Origin: Virgibacillus proomii
GTDB taxonomy: Bacteria; Bacillota; Bacilli; Bacillales; Amphibacillaceae
Length of the DNA: 64,000 nucleotides
NCBI RefSeq assembly: GCF_900162615.1
Contig: NZ_FUFN01000010.1
Coordinates: forward strand, 998,149-1,062,148
Direction: 5' to 3'
In this document: positions 26,951-35,826 of the stretch, in pieces
Layout: each line of letters begins with the position of its first letter
Position numbering within the stretch: position 1 is the first letter of the stretch
Position numbers and translations under genes: made by a program
The notes under the pieces: generated by a model
The model's database searches: none
Seen by the model: only the letters and a program-made list of their open reading frames with translations
Told to the model about the DNA's origin: nothing

Positions 26951-27323
26951 ATATGAAATAAAAGTTTATAAGGATGTTCTTTATTTTAATTATTTTGAGA
27001 TGGCTGAAACTGTAGCTGAAGCTAAGGAGCATGCTGCTGAAGCAAAACGTGCTTTACAACAACCGGGTATTAAAAAATTTCTCAACGATAATAGTAACAT
27101 TAAAGGTGTGGCTAAGCCGGAAGTTAATGAAGTGTGGGGAGAATTAATGAAATGGGTAAGCAGTAATATCGAGAAAAACGCTACTGTTGCACCAAATGTA
27201 GCACTGAAAATGCAATTAAATCGCTTGTCCAGAAGTGCTGGAACATATGATACCATTAGAGCATTTACGAACTTGCAGGAAGCCTTGGTATTTATGGGTA
27301 TTCCGGAATTTAAAATAGATTAA
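26943..27323 (+). CDS. Small soluble protein, possible SpoIIAA/STAS-like fold
   Basis: 126 residues, no membrane segment or signal. I do not recognise it firmly. The pattern is an N-terminal strand pair, a central helix rich in Ala/Glu/Lys (AETVAEAKEHAAEAKRAL), a conserved-looking ALKMQLNRLSRSAGTYDTIR and a C-terminal FTNLQEALVFMGIPEF. The order recalls SpoIIAA-like/STAS domain proteins, in which a VxVxP strand is followed by a helix and a closing EEALxWL helix. It overlaps the CMD gene and lies 12 bases before the chemoreceptor, so the three are likely one operon. Confidence 0.5.
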   Translation: MAKYEIKVYKDVLYFNYFEMAETVAEAKEHAAEAKRALQQPGIKKFLNDNSNIKGVAKPEVNEVWGELMKWVSSNIEKNATVAPNVALKMQLNRLSRSAGTYDTIRAFTNLQEALVFMGIPEFKID

Positions 27324-27335
27324 GGATGGAGTAAT

Positions 27336-28586
27336 ATGAAAAAAACAGCGAAAACCTTAACTATCCAACAAATATTATTGCTTTATATAATACTTTTCAC
27401 ATTTGTTATTGTTTTACTGCCTGTTTTAACATTTCTTACATTTATTGTCTTAGACATTCCTTTACAGTCTATCTTTGTATGGTCTTTCATTGGTATCATT
27501 ATACTATTAGCGCTGTTTCTTGCATACTTATTTGGAAATTTTTTGTTTTCACCTCTAAAAAATAAAGAAGGGGTAGACACAAGCCAGTTGGAAGTGGCTT
27601 CTTCAAACCATCCTCTCTACCGATGGGTCATGAATCAACTTCCAGTAGCTCAGCAAGATAATAAAACAGATGGTACTGAAGTTTTAGCGTTGGCTGAGCA
27701 AACAGCTACAGTTTCTAATCAGCTCATGTCTACAACCGAAGAGACGAGTAAAGCAACAGCAGAAATATCTGCTTCGATTCAGGAATTAGCTTCTGGAGCA
27801 GATGCTCAGGCACAGTCAATTCAAACAATTAATGAATCTTCATCCCAAGTATTTTTCAGTTTAACGGAAATTGATGAAAGTACCAAGTTTGTAGCAGAGA
27901 CTTCTAAAACAGCGATAACGAATGCAAAAAATGGGAATGAAGTAGTTGCTAATGTAGCGAAACAAATGGATCTGATTGGTGAACAAGTAGAACGTTCGAT
28001 TGAAGTGGTTAATGAATTAAATGAGAAAACAAATCAGGTTGGCGAAATATTGTCACTGATAACGGATATTTCAAATCAAACAAATTTACTTTCGCTTAAT
28101 GCTGCTATTGAGGCTGCTCGTGCCGGAGAACACGGGAAAGGTTTTTCGGTAGTTGCAGATGAAGTTCGTAAGCTTGCAGAACAAACAAATGATGCTACTG
28201 CGAAAACACAACAGCTCATTCAAGAAATTCAATCTGGCACCAATGAAGTGATAGATGTTATTAAGGAAAGTGGAAAATCAATTAAACAAGGCGTTTCAAG
28301 AAATGGAGAGATGGGAAAGGTATTTAATGATATTTACCAAGATGTTGACGTAATCGATGAATTTATTCATGATTTATCAGCGGCAATGCATGAAGTCAAA
28401 GACAGTATGAATGATGTTTCTTCTTCTATTAATCATGTATCTGATGTTACAGTTGAATCAAGCGGCAACTTGCAAAATATCGTTGCTGTTATCGAGGAAT
28501 TAAATGCTTCGATGCAAGAAGTATCAGCGTCAGCTACATTGCTTGCAGATATAGCCAATCAGCTTAATGATAAGGTAGTAGATTAA
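27336..28586 (+). CDS. Methyl-accepting chemotaxis protein without extracellular sensor domain
   Basis: 416 residues. Two adjacent membrane segments at about 13-38 and 43-67 are joined by a very short loop, so there is no extracellular ligand domain. From about 110 onward is a long helical signalling region. Its hairpin tip carries the highly conserved SLNAAIEAARAGEHGKGFSV, followed by VADEVRKLAEQT. Such receptors sense through the membrane or the cytoplasm. It is the last gene of the operon with the ThDP enzyme, CMD and small unknown protein, and it is followed by a terminator. That suggests a taxis response linked to the pathway's metabolite or redox state (inference). Confidence 0.88.
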   Translation: MKKTAKTLTIQQILLLYIILFTFVIVLLPVLTFLTFIVLDIPLQSIFVWSFIGIIILLALFLAYLFGNFLFSPLKNKEGVDTSQLEVASSNHPLYRWVMNQLPVAQQDNKTDGTEVLALAEQTATVSNQLMSTTEETSKATAEISASIQELASGADAQAQSIQTINESSSQVFFSLTEIDESTKFVAETSKTAITNAKNGNEVVANVAKQMDLIGEQVERSIEVVNELNEKTNQVGEILSLITDISNQTNLLSLNAAIEAARAGEHGKGFSVVADEVRKLAEQTNDATAKTQQLIQEIQSGTNEVIDVIKESGKSIKQGVSRNGEMGKVFNDIYQDVDVIDEFIHDLSAAMHEVKDSMNDVSSSINHVSDVTVESSGNLQNIVAVIEELNASMQEVSASATLLADIANQLNDKVVD

Positions 28587-28646
28587 ATGATTCATGTAAG
28601 CAATATTTTTTAACGACAGAAAAATATGTACGTTTTAAAAATTGCT

Positions 28647-28685
28647 GAAAAATCCATTGTTTCATTAGGAACAATGGATTTTTCA
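28647..28685 (+). terminator. Terminator after the chemoreceptor
   Basis: Arms GAAAAATCCATTGTT and AACAATGGATTTTTC pair over 15 bases. The 3' arm ends in a T-run. It lies about 60 bases past the stop. Confidence 0.82.
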
Positions 28686-28698
28686 TATGCACTTTCAT

Positions 28699-28790
28699 GG
28701 GCGAAAACTTGGTGGTGAAAGTCCACTACAGGCTTGGCAGTAGGAACTGTTAACGGAAGGCAAGGTGGCTATCGTGAGGTATATTTTTCT
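28699..28790 (+). mobile_element. Group II intron relic (domain I segment)
   Basis: Contains GGTGGTGAAAGTCCACTA, GCAGTAGGAACTGTTAACGG, AAGGCAAGGTGGC and TATCGTGAGGT in the order found in the 5' domain of bacterial class B-type group II introns. No reverse-transcriptase sequence or other domains remain. A shorter relative lies at 53841-53940. Confidence 0.7.
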
Positions 28791-28867
28791 TATGTCAAAA
28801 ATCTGTTTATGATGTTGTGATCATGGTGAGAAAAACGGCTCTTAAATCCCCCGATTCGTTCAGTCAA

Positions 28868-29036
28868 CAGGACAAGGAAAGCTTCTTGATTAAGCATCGC
28901 ACGCAGAAAAAGCGTTCTTCTTTTTTAAGGACAGAGTTGCTCAGCAGCAATACACCGCACGCAGAAAAAGCGCTCTTCTTTTTTAAGGACAAAAAGGACT
29001 ACGACAGCGACGCATCGTGATTTTTCAAGGACGCCT
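28868..29036 (+). repeat. GGACAAG-family repeat block
   Basis: Three tandem-like units read AGGACAAGGAAAGCTTC / AGGACAGAGTTGCTCAG / AGGACAAAAAGGACTACG. The first two are followed by a GCA(T/C)CGCACGCAGAAAAAGCG-type segment and a TTCTTCTTTTTTAAGGAC spacer; the third ends GACGCATCGTG. The rest of 28791-29457 holds no gene that I can support. Confidence 0.7.
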
Positions 29037-29457
29037 GCGAACTTAGCCTTTAATCTTCTGTTTCAAGAGAAGAGTATTCCTTGAATGAAGTTTTACTTTC
29101 CTCTTCTGAAGCTCTACCGTTTGTACGGCTATGCGAGCACTTTTAACTTTTGTTCGTAAAGTGGCTGTTCAATTCAAGTTTATTCAAAACGACATTATTT
29201 ACTTAGTTAGAGATATACGTAATTGAAAGTACAGGTCGTTAGCTACTTTTACCAATATTGTTTGGATCCGAAAAGAAAGCTGTCGATTAGTTTTGTATAA
29301 GTTCTATACAAATTCATGATCTGGGGGATCTTATTTAAGGATGACCCAATTTTGCACAAATGGCTGTGATCAATTTGGTCTTATTATAATAACTACTATT
29401 GGCTATAATAAATGTAAGACATACTACTTACTTCATTTTGATGGCAGGAGGATAATT

Positions 29458-31569
29458 ATGAATCAACGTAGTATGGCAGTATTAAAAAAACTAGCAGTTC
29501 ATGATGGATATATTTCTATCGCCCAGCTCTCTGATATGTTTAATGTTTCCAGAAGGTCGATTTATAACGATATCGGAAGAATCAATGATTGGCTTCAGGA
29601 ACAGGGCTTGACTTCGATTCAACAAGTAAGGTCAGAAGGAATATATCTGGATGACAGTACGAAAAAAGCTATTGCGAAAGGCTATACACTTTTAGAAGAT
29701 GATTACTATGAATATACAAAGGAAGAGCGCAAGGCATGGATTTATTTGCATATAACCTGTGGTGTGCGCGCCTATTTTGTAGAAGATTTACAAGAGCTTT
29801 TTCAAGTGAGTAGAAATACAATTCTAGATGATGTAAGAATATTAAAAAATGAAATCGAGAGTCATCAATTAAATATGTATACAGAACGAGGCAGAGGGTA
29901 TCATATTATTGGAAATGAAACCGATGTCAGAAAAGTATTAATCCAATATTTGTCAATTATCACCCCGATAGATAGCTGGTATAGCATTTTGCATGATGAA
30001 CGTAAAGGTAAAACGGACCTGCCTCAAACGTATTCCATTTTTAATCGTAATTGGCTTCACCAGATTCATCGTAATTTAATCGCATATGAAAAACAATTTA
30101 ATATTGAAATTATTGATGATGTTTTAAATAGTTTAGTTATTTGGTTTCACTTTTTTATGAAACGTATGCAACAAGGATCCACTATTGATGTTGATCCAAT
30201 TGAAAAAGAAGTAATTGAATCAACGGACACTTTCTTAGGTGCTAAGATGTTATGCCAGGAACTTTTTAAGGTACTGCCAGGAGAGCATAACAATGAAGAA
30301 GAGGTTTACTACTTTGCTAAATATTTACTTAGTGCGAAAGTAAATTATGACTTAAATCCATATGAAGAAAATAGTGTGATGCAATCTTTGGTTGGTGTAG
30401 TTGAGAAGATGGTGGCAGACTTTCAGCTATATGCTGCTGTTGAATTTGATGAGCCGAAGAAAATTATTGAAAATTTACTGTTGCATCTAAAGCCCGCTTA
30501 TTACCGAATCAAATATGGTATTAAACTAGAAAATACGTTACGTGATTCTGTTAAGAAAACGTATCCAGAAGTGTTTCACATTACAAAACTGGTAATGAAG
30601 CATTTTGAAGAGTTGATTGAACAACCAATTGATGAGAATGAAGTAGCATTCATTGCGACACATTTTGGTGGATGGCTTCGTAAAGAAGGAGTGGTGCTTG
30701 ACAATAGACAAAAGAGATTATTAATCGTTTGCACTAACGGTTTGGGAACGTCAAAGTTGTTAGAAAGTCAGCTGTTAGGGTTGTTTTCCAATATTCAAAT
30801 TAGTGGAGTAACTTCTCTACGTGAATATCAGCAAATGGATTTAGCAGTCGATTTTATTGTCTCAACGATACCCCTACCTGATCGTGGTATACCAGTATTT
30901 GTCGTCAGCCCTGTATTAAGTAATGATGATAAGGAACAGCTATTAAAAAAAGTAAATAGTATGTTTGCGACGAATAAGAAGCAAGACTATTCCGTGGAAG
31001 CATTAATTGATATGGTAAAACGCTATGCTACCATCCATAACGAAGATGCTTTGCAACAAGAGATAAAAAGGTATCTTTATACCCCTGGTCATGTAGTAAG
31101 TAGCGGAAGGAAAAGAAACTTAAAGGAGTTGTTGCCTTCACATCGGATTAGACTAATCGATCATGTGGATACATGGCAAAAAGCTATAAAGCTTGCTGCT
31201 CAACCATTAATTGATGATAAAACGATTGAGCCTCGCTATGTAGATAAAATGTTGAGAGCGATTTATCAAAATGGACCTTATATCGTTATTTCTGAGCGAT
31301 TTGCCTTACCCCATGCCGGCCCTAATGATGGTGTAAAGAAAACAGGAATGAGTATGCTTTGTTTACAACAGCCGGTTGACTTATTGGGAAAAAATGTTTC
31401 CATCTTTGTTGTTTTAGCATCAAAAGATAATGAACAGCATTTAAAGGCTTTAGCACAGCTGACAAAGCTCTTTTCTAATAAAAATAATAAACAACTCGTG
31501 ATGGACGCACACGATAAACATGATATTTATAAACTAATTAAAGCGTACTCCTATAACGAACTGGAATAA
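29458..31569 (+). CDS. BglG/MtlR-type PTS regulator with HTH, two PRDs, EIIB and EIIA domains
   Basis: A 703-residue transcriptional activator regulated by PTS phosphorylation. The order is an N-terminal HTH (SIAQLSDMFNVSRRSIYNDI), a second HTH (LFQVSRNTILDDVRIL near 120), PRD1 and PRD2 (LLLHLKPAYYRIKYG and VAFIATHFGGW carry the conserved histidines). A GatB-like EIIB follows with cysteine about 425 in IVCTNGLGTSK, then a mannitol/fructose-type EIIA with histidine about 619 in FALPHAGPNDG. An upstream in-frame ATG at 29341 lacks a ribosome site; AGGAGG precedes 29458. It is followed at once by PTS IIA, IIB and IIC genes, which it presumably activates. Confidence 0.9.
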   Translation: MNQRSMAVLKKLAVHDGYISIAQLSDMFNVSRRSIYNDIGRINDWLQEQGLTSIQQVRSEGIYLDDSTKKAIAKGYTLLEDDYYEYTKEERKAWIYLHITCGVRAYFVEDLQELFQVSRNTILDDVRILKNEIESHQLNMYTERGRGYHIIGNETDVRKVLIQYLSIITPIDSWYSILHDERKGKTDLPQTYSIFNRNWLHQIHRNLIAYEKQFNIEIIDDVLNSLVIWFHFFMKRMQQGSTIDVDPIEKEVIESTDTFLGAKMLCQELFKVLPGEHNNEEEVYYFAKYLLSAKVNYDLNPYEENSVMQSLVGVVEKMVADFQLYAAVEFDEPKKIIENLLLHLKPAYYRIKYGIKLENTLRDSVKKTYPEVFHITKLVMKHFEELIEQPIDENEVAFIATHFGGWLRKEGVVLDNRQKRLLIVCTNGLGTSKLLESQLLGLFSNIQISGVTSLREYQQMDLAVDFIVSTIPLPDRGIPVFVVSPVLSNDDKEQLLKKVNSMFATNKKQDYSVEALIDMVKRYATIHNEDALQQEIKRYLYTPGHVVSSGRKRNLKELLPSHRIRLIDHVDTWQKAIKLAAQPLIDDKTIEPRYVDKMLRAIYQNGPYIVISERFALPHAGPNDGVKKTGMSMLCLQQPVDLLGKNVSIFVVLASKDNEQHLKALAQLTKLFSNKNNKQLVMDAHDKHDIYKLIKAYSYNELE

Positions 31570-31597
31570 CATAGAGAAAGACAGGTGTTTGTAAATC

Positions 31598-32038
31598 ATG
31601 AATTTTTTGGAAAAAAATTTAATAAAACTTGGCGTAGAAGTGAATAATGCAGAAGAAGCAATTACTGCTGCCGGTCAATTACTGTTAGATGAAGAATTGA
31701 TTAAGCCTTCTTATATAGAAGCTATGAAACAAGCTTATCAGAAAAATGGCCCTTATTTTGTATTAGCTCCTCAAATAGCTATCCCTCATGCTCGACCTGA
31801 GGATGGGGTTAATGAAGCAGCTGTTTCCCTTGTTCAATTGAAAGAACCAATTTCATTTGGACATGCCATCAATGATCCAGTTCGTCTTGTATTTGGACTA
31901 GGTGCAGCTTCCAGTTCTGATCACCTGACATTGCTTAGAAGATTAACAACTTTATTGAATGATACAAATAATATTGATCAATTATTACAAGCAACTACTG
32001 TTGATGATATAAAAAAAGTTATAGAAATGGAGAGATGA
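31598..32038 (+). CDS. PTS EIIA component, ascorbate/mannitol type
   Basis: 146-residue cytoplasmic phosphocarrier of the PTS_EIIA_2 family. The phosphorylated histidine is H64 in APQIAIPHARPEDG. It accepts phosphate from HPr and passes it to the EIIB encoded 3 bases downstream. The closeness of the IIA, IIB and IIC genes and the SgaT-type IIC class this as an ascorbate-family (UlaABC-like) permease. The C-terminal region GAASSSDHLTLLRRLTTLL is typical. The sugar is not predictable from IIA alone. Confidence 0.9.
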   Translation: MNFLEKNLIKLGVEVNNAEEAITAAGQLLLDEELIKPSYIEAMKQAYQKNGPYFVLAPQIAIPHARPEDGVNEAAVSLVQLKEPISFGHAINDPVRLVFGLGAASSSDHLTLLRRLTTLLNDTNNIDQLLQATTVDDIKKVIEMER

Positions 32039-32041
32039 CAA

Positions 32042-32317
32042 ATGTTAAAAATATTAACTGTTTGTGGGTTAGGTCAAGGGACAAGCCTCATATTGAAAAT
32101 GAATGTGGAACAAGTTCTTGGTGATATGGGGATTCAAGCGGATGTAGAACATACAGATGTATCAGCAGCTTCTAGTATGGATGCTGATTATATCATCACA
32201 AGTAATGAGCTTGCAGAAAGTTTGCAAGGGCATAAGGCAAAAGTTGTCATTGTTAACAACTACTTTGACATGGATGAAATTAATGAAGCACTGAAAGAAA
32301 ATATTGAAGCCTCTTAA
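32042..32317 (+). CDS. PTS EIIB component, ascorbate (SgaB/UlaB) type
   Basis: 91-residue EIIB with the phosphocysteine C8 in LTVCGLGQGTSL, close to the N-terminus as in UlaB. The fold then runs through VEHTDVSAASSMDADYII and VVIVNNYFDMDEI. It is separated from the IIC gene by a TTTAT-flanked repeat of 153 bp, unlike the tight spacing elsewhere in the operon. Confidence 0.9.
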   Translation: MLKILTVCGLGQGTSLILKMNVEQVLGDMGIQADVEHTDVSAASSMDADYIITSNELAESLQGHKAKVVIVNNYFDMDEINEALKENIEAS

Positions 32318-32329
32318 CAGAGATTTAAT

Positions 32330-32482
32330 ATAAAGTGAAACTTCATTCCGTGAAATGCTTTTTACATGGAATGTTAGTTAAACCAATCGGGCATTTAGGT
32401 GCCGTTATCTCCCACTTAGCCCCCTTTGTACCAACTCAGGACTTGAAGTGGGAAACTTACGGCACCTTACATGCGGGATAAA
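32330..32482 (-). repeat. bcr1-like TTTAT-flanked repeat, copy 6 (within PTS operon)
   Basis: 153 bp, reverse orientation, with ATAAA at both ends. The hairpin arms are CATTCCATGTAAA and a complementary TTTCACGGAATG with mismatches. Its right end lies 8 bases before the AGGAGGAA ribosome site of the IIC gene, so any IIB-IIC transcript carries its antisense structure. Confidence 0.92.
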
Positions 32483-32501
32483 AATATAGGAGGAATGATC
32501 A

Positions 32502-33797
32502 ATGGATATTATTATTTGGATTGCCACGAATGTTTTTGGAGAAGCTGCAATACTATTAGGATTTATCGTCTTACTAGGATTATTACTTCAAAAAAAATCG
32601 GCAAGTCAAACGATTAGTGGTACTTTTAAGGCTGTAATCGGATTTTTAATTATTAGTGCTGGATCTGGAATTATTGTAAACGCATTAACCGTATTTGAAC
32701 CGCTCTGGAAAGAGGTATTTAATTTGTCAGCTGAGCCACTCGGTAAGTTCATGGGACAAGAAGGATTTAATGCAAAATTTGGTAGTGCAGTAACATTAGC
32801 AATGACATTAGGGTTTGTGATTAACGTCCTATTGGCTCGTTTTACGAAACTAAAATATATCTATTTAACTGGGCATATGATGTTTTGGACAACTACGATA
32901 TTCGCTGGGGTTGTTGTACAAGCAGCCGGGGATGTTTCATTTACGAAACTTGTTATTTTCTTAGCTATTTTTATGGGGTTATACTGGACAATTCAGCCAG
33001 CGTTAACGCAACCTTTTATGAGGAAAATTACTGGTAATGATAATATTGCACTTGGACACACATCTGCTTCCGTCGCTTTATTAGGGGCATTAGCTGGAAA
33101 GGTACTTGGAAACAAAGAAAATGATTCAGAAAAAATAAAACTCCCAAAAGGATTGGAATTTTTAAGAGATTCAAATGTAATCACTGCACTGACAATGGGG
33201 TTATTATTCTTGATTGGTGCCATCATTATCTCATTTAAGGATACTCCGGGAGCTCAGGAATTAGTTGCTGCAGCAGGGGATAAGAATTTTATTATCTATT
33301 CTATTATTCAGTCTTTCACATTTGCTGCTGGAATAGCTGTCGTTTTACTGGGAGTTCGGATGTTTATTGGTGAGATGGTACCCGCTTTTAGAGGAATTGC
33401 TACCAAGATTGTGCCTGGAGCAAAGCCTGCTTTAGATAGCCCGGTTGTTTTCCCTTATGCACCAAATGCAGTTATTCTAGGATTTTTAGGTGCGTTTGCT
33501 GGGGCACTAATCTGGCTCGTAGTGCTTGGAAATACAGTTGGTTACGTATTTGTACCTACGATGATTGTTCTATTCTTCCATTCGGCAACAGCCGGTGTCT
33601 TTGGAAACGCAACCGGAGGTGTTCGCGGTGCACTAATCGCTGGGTTTATTACTTCAACAGTAGTAGCATGGGGACAATTTTTTATGGTGAAAATGCTAAT
33701 ATCTGACACAATTCCTGATACAGCCATGTGGGCTGCTGACTCGGATATGTTTATCCTAGGACCGCTTGTTCGTTTATTAGCACAGCTATTCTTCTAA
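32502..33797 (+). CDS. PTS EIIC component, ascorbate (SgaT/UlaA) family
   Basis: 431-residue polytopic membrane permease, the size of UlaA, with about ten hydrophobic segments. Family markers are AILLGFIVLLGLLLQKKS at the N-terminus, FKAVIGFLIISAGSGIIV, GHTSASVALLGALAG and VFPYAPNAVILGF near 318-330. It moves and phosphorylates a sugar acid or lactone-like substrate with the preceding IIA/IIB. AGGAGGAA lies just before the ATG. The downstream genes are not the Ula catabolic set, so L-ascorbate is doubtful as substrate. Confidence 0.9.
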   Translation: MDIIIWIATNVFGEAAILLGFIVLLGLLLQKKSASQTISGTFKAVIGFLIISAGSGIIVNALTVFEPLWKEVFNLSAEPLGKFMGQEGFNAKFGSAVTLAMTLGFVINVLLARFTKLKYIYLTGHMMFWTTTIFAGVVVQAAGDVSFTKLVIFLAIFMGLYWTIQPALTQPFMRKITGNDNIALGHTSASVALLGALAGKVLGNKENDSEKIKLPKGLEFLRDSNVITALTMGLLFLIGAIIISFKDTPGAQELVAAAGDKNFIIYSIIQSFTFAAGIAVVLLGVRMFIGEMVPAFRGIATKIVPGAKPALDSPVVFPYAPNAVILGFLGAFAGALIWLVVLGNTVGYVFVPTMIVLFFHSATAGVFGNATGGVRGALIAGFITSTVVAWGQFFMVKMLISDTIPDTAMWAADSDMFILGPLVRLLAQLFF

Positions 33798-33839
33798 ATA
33801 AAACTTGCTTAAACGTTGAAGGAAGGTCTTAAAACGGTA

Positions 33840-33866
33840 ACGGGGAACAGACATCTGTTCCTTCTT
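33840..33866 (+). terminator. Possible attenuator hairpin between EIIC and lactonase genes
   Basis: Arms GGAACAG and CTGTTCC with a four-base loop, followed by TTCTTCC rather than a pure T-run. It could lower read-through into the enzymes or act as an RNA processing site. Confidence 0.4.
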
Positions 33867-33913
33867 CCTGTTATCTAAGCAAATTAAAAATTACTAATAA
33901 GGAGTGAATAAAA

Positions 33914-34906
33914 ATGAGTTTTATTCGGACGTTTCATGGTGACATTGATCCTAAGACATTAGGAGTCACCTATTCACATGAACATATTGTATGCCGGCCG
34001 CCATTTTGGGCTGAAAGAGGAGAAGATGATTTACTGCTTGATGATAAAGAAAAGTCTAAGCTGGATGTGTTAGATTTTAAGCAGCTTGGCGGACAAGCAA
34101 TCGTTGATGCTACTGCAGTTGATTATGGTAGAGATGTCATGGCTGTAAAAGAAATAGCAGAAGAAACAGGTATCACAATTATTGGAACAGCTGGTTTTAA
34201 TAAAAGCTTTCTCTGGGGAGCAAAAGTACCAGCACATATAAAAGAGGTTATTGGTGATTATGCTACTTTTTACGAATGGATTGAAGCTAAATCCATTAAT
34301 GAACTTGCTGATTTTGTAATCAGAGAGGTAGAAGAAGGATTGGAAGGTACAAATACGCCTGGAGGACAGGTAAAGTTTGGCACTGGCTATAATCGGATTA
34401 CTCCTTTAGAAGAAAAAACGATACGAGCAGTTGCAAGAGCACACCATGAGACGAAAGCGCCCGTTCATTCGCATACAGAGGCAGGTACGATGGCACTGGA
34501 GCAAATAGAAATACTAAAATCTGAAGGCGTTAATTTAGAATATGTTAGCTTCGGTCATATGGATCGAAATCCAGACCCTTACTACCATGAGAAGGTTGCA
34601 CAAACAGGAGCATTTGTTTCTTTTGATGGAATAGCCAAAATAAAATATGCACCAGAGAGTACTCGAATTCATTGTATTTTCGAATTAGTGAAAAAAGGTT
34701 ATGAAAAGCAAATTCTTATTAGTGGCGATACAGCTCGAAAAACATATTACAAACATTATGATTATGGCTTAGGTCTAGAAAATATTTTAGGTAAATGGGT
34801 TCCACGCTTCATGGAAGAAGCTGATCAATCAGGTTTTTCAGGAAAACAATTAGTAGATCGTTTTTTTGTAGAAAACCCAGCTAGATGCTTTACGTTTAAA
34901 AGTTAA
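33914..34906 (+). CDS. Phosphotriesterase-family metal-dependent lactonase (COG1735)
   Basis: 330-residue TIM-barrel amidohydrolase. The full binuclear metal set is visible: H22 and H24 in YSHEHIV, carboxylated K154 in VKFGTGYN, H187 in HSHTEAGT, H215 in GHMDRNP and D272 in SGDTARK. COG1735 members studied so far include lactonases acting on phosphorylated furanose sugar lactones. Placement after a PTS permease fits hydrolysis of a phosphorylated lactone made on import (inference). GGAG precedes the ATG. It is separated by only 119 bases from the creatininase gene. Confidence 0.85.
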   Translation: MSFIRTFHGDIDPKTLGVTYSHEHIVCRPPFWAERGEDDLLLDDKEKSKLDVLDFKQLGGQAIVDATAVDYGRDVMAVKEIAEETGITIIGTAGFNKSFLWGAKVPAHIKEVIGDYATFYEWIEAKSINELADFVIREVEEGLEGTNTPGGQVKFGTGYNRITPLEEKTIRAVARAHHETKAPVHSHTEAGTMALEQIEILKSEGVNLEYVSFGHMDRNPDPYYHEKVAQTGAFVSFDGIAKIKYAPESTRIHCIFELVKKGYEKQILISGDTARKTYYKHYDYGLGLENILGKWVPRFMEEADQSGFSGKQLVDRFFVENPARCFTFKS

Positions 34907-35025
34907 TCTACAAACAGTAACGGAGGGATTCATTCGTCGTTACAATGTTTTTAGATCTTAAATAAAATCGATAAGACAAACAATAGTGCTAGCTATGTTT
35001 TCAAAAAAAGAAGAAGGTGTAAATA

Positions 35026-35748
35026 ATGGAGTTTCAATATGAAAATTCCTTTGAAATAGAGGAAAAATTGAAAACAACAAAGATTGCCGTTTTGCCAGTT
35101 GGTGCGGTTGAAGCACATGGCCCTCATTTGCCATTAGGAACAGATAATTTATTGGCTGAACGTGTTGCAAAACGATTAGCAGAACGAATTGATTGTTTTG
35201 TTTTGCCTACACTGCCATATGGACAAGTATGGAGTTTACGTAATTTTCCTGGAAGTATTAATGTATCGAATGAATCACTAATTTCCATGATAGTCGATAT
35301 TGGAGAGAGTTTATATCGACAAGGCTTTAAGACGTTTGCGATGGTAAACGGTCATCTAGGTAATCAGCCGGCGTTAAAGGATGCTGCACGGGTCTTATTT
35401 ACGACTTGTCCTGAAATGAAAGTATTTTATTTCTTTTATCCAGGGATGAATAAAGCTGCTAAAGAGGTTCGAGAAACAAAATCAGCGCATGCCACGTATT
35501 TTCATGCTTGCGAAATTGAAACATCGTACATGCTTTATTTAGCACCTGAATATGTAGATATGAGTAAAGCTTTGAACGATATTCCGGTTATACCAAACGA
35601 TGCAGATGTCACTCCTACTCCATGGGAAAATTTCACAACAACAGCAGTATTAGGAGATGCCACGTTAGCAACTAAAGATAAGGGAAAATATATTATCGAT
35701 CTTGCTTTAGATAACATGCTAATGATGCTAAAAGCTAGTGAAAATTAA
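35026..35748 (+). CDS. Creatininase-family metal hydrolase
   Basis: 240 residues with the metal-binding pattern of creatinine amidohydrolases: Glu29, His31 and Asp40 in GAVEAHGPHLPLGTD, NGHLGNQPAL near 110-119, and the C-terminal HACEIETS. Other family members hydrolyse lactams, formamides or cyclic diketo-inositols. Nothing else suggests creatine metabolism. Between a sugar lactonase and a SIS protein it may open a cyclic sugar derivative or remove an amide (inference). AGAAGG lies before the ATG. Confidence 0.83.
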   Translation: MEFQYENSFEIEEKLKTTKIAVLPVGAVEAHGPHLPLGTDNLLAERVAKRLAERIDCFVLPTLPYGQVWSLRNFPGSINVSNESLISMIVDIGESLYRQGFKTFAMVNGHLGNQPALKDAARVLFTTCPEMKVFYFFYPGMNKAAKEVRETKSAHATYFHACEIETSYMLYLAPEYVDMSKALNDIPVIPNDADVTPTPWENFTTTAVLGDATLATKDKGKYIIDLALDNMLMMLKASEN

Positions 35749-35826
35749 ACAAAAACCTATGATTACAATAGAGCAGAATTGACAAACTGTTTACGTCTTT
35801 TAATTATATAGAGGGAGGAAAACATA

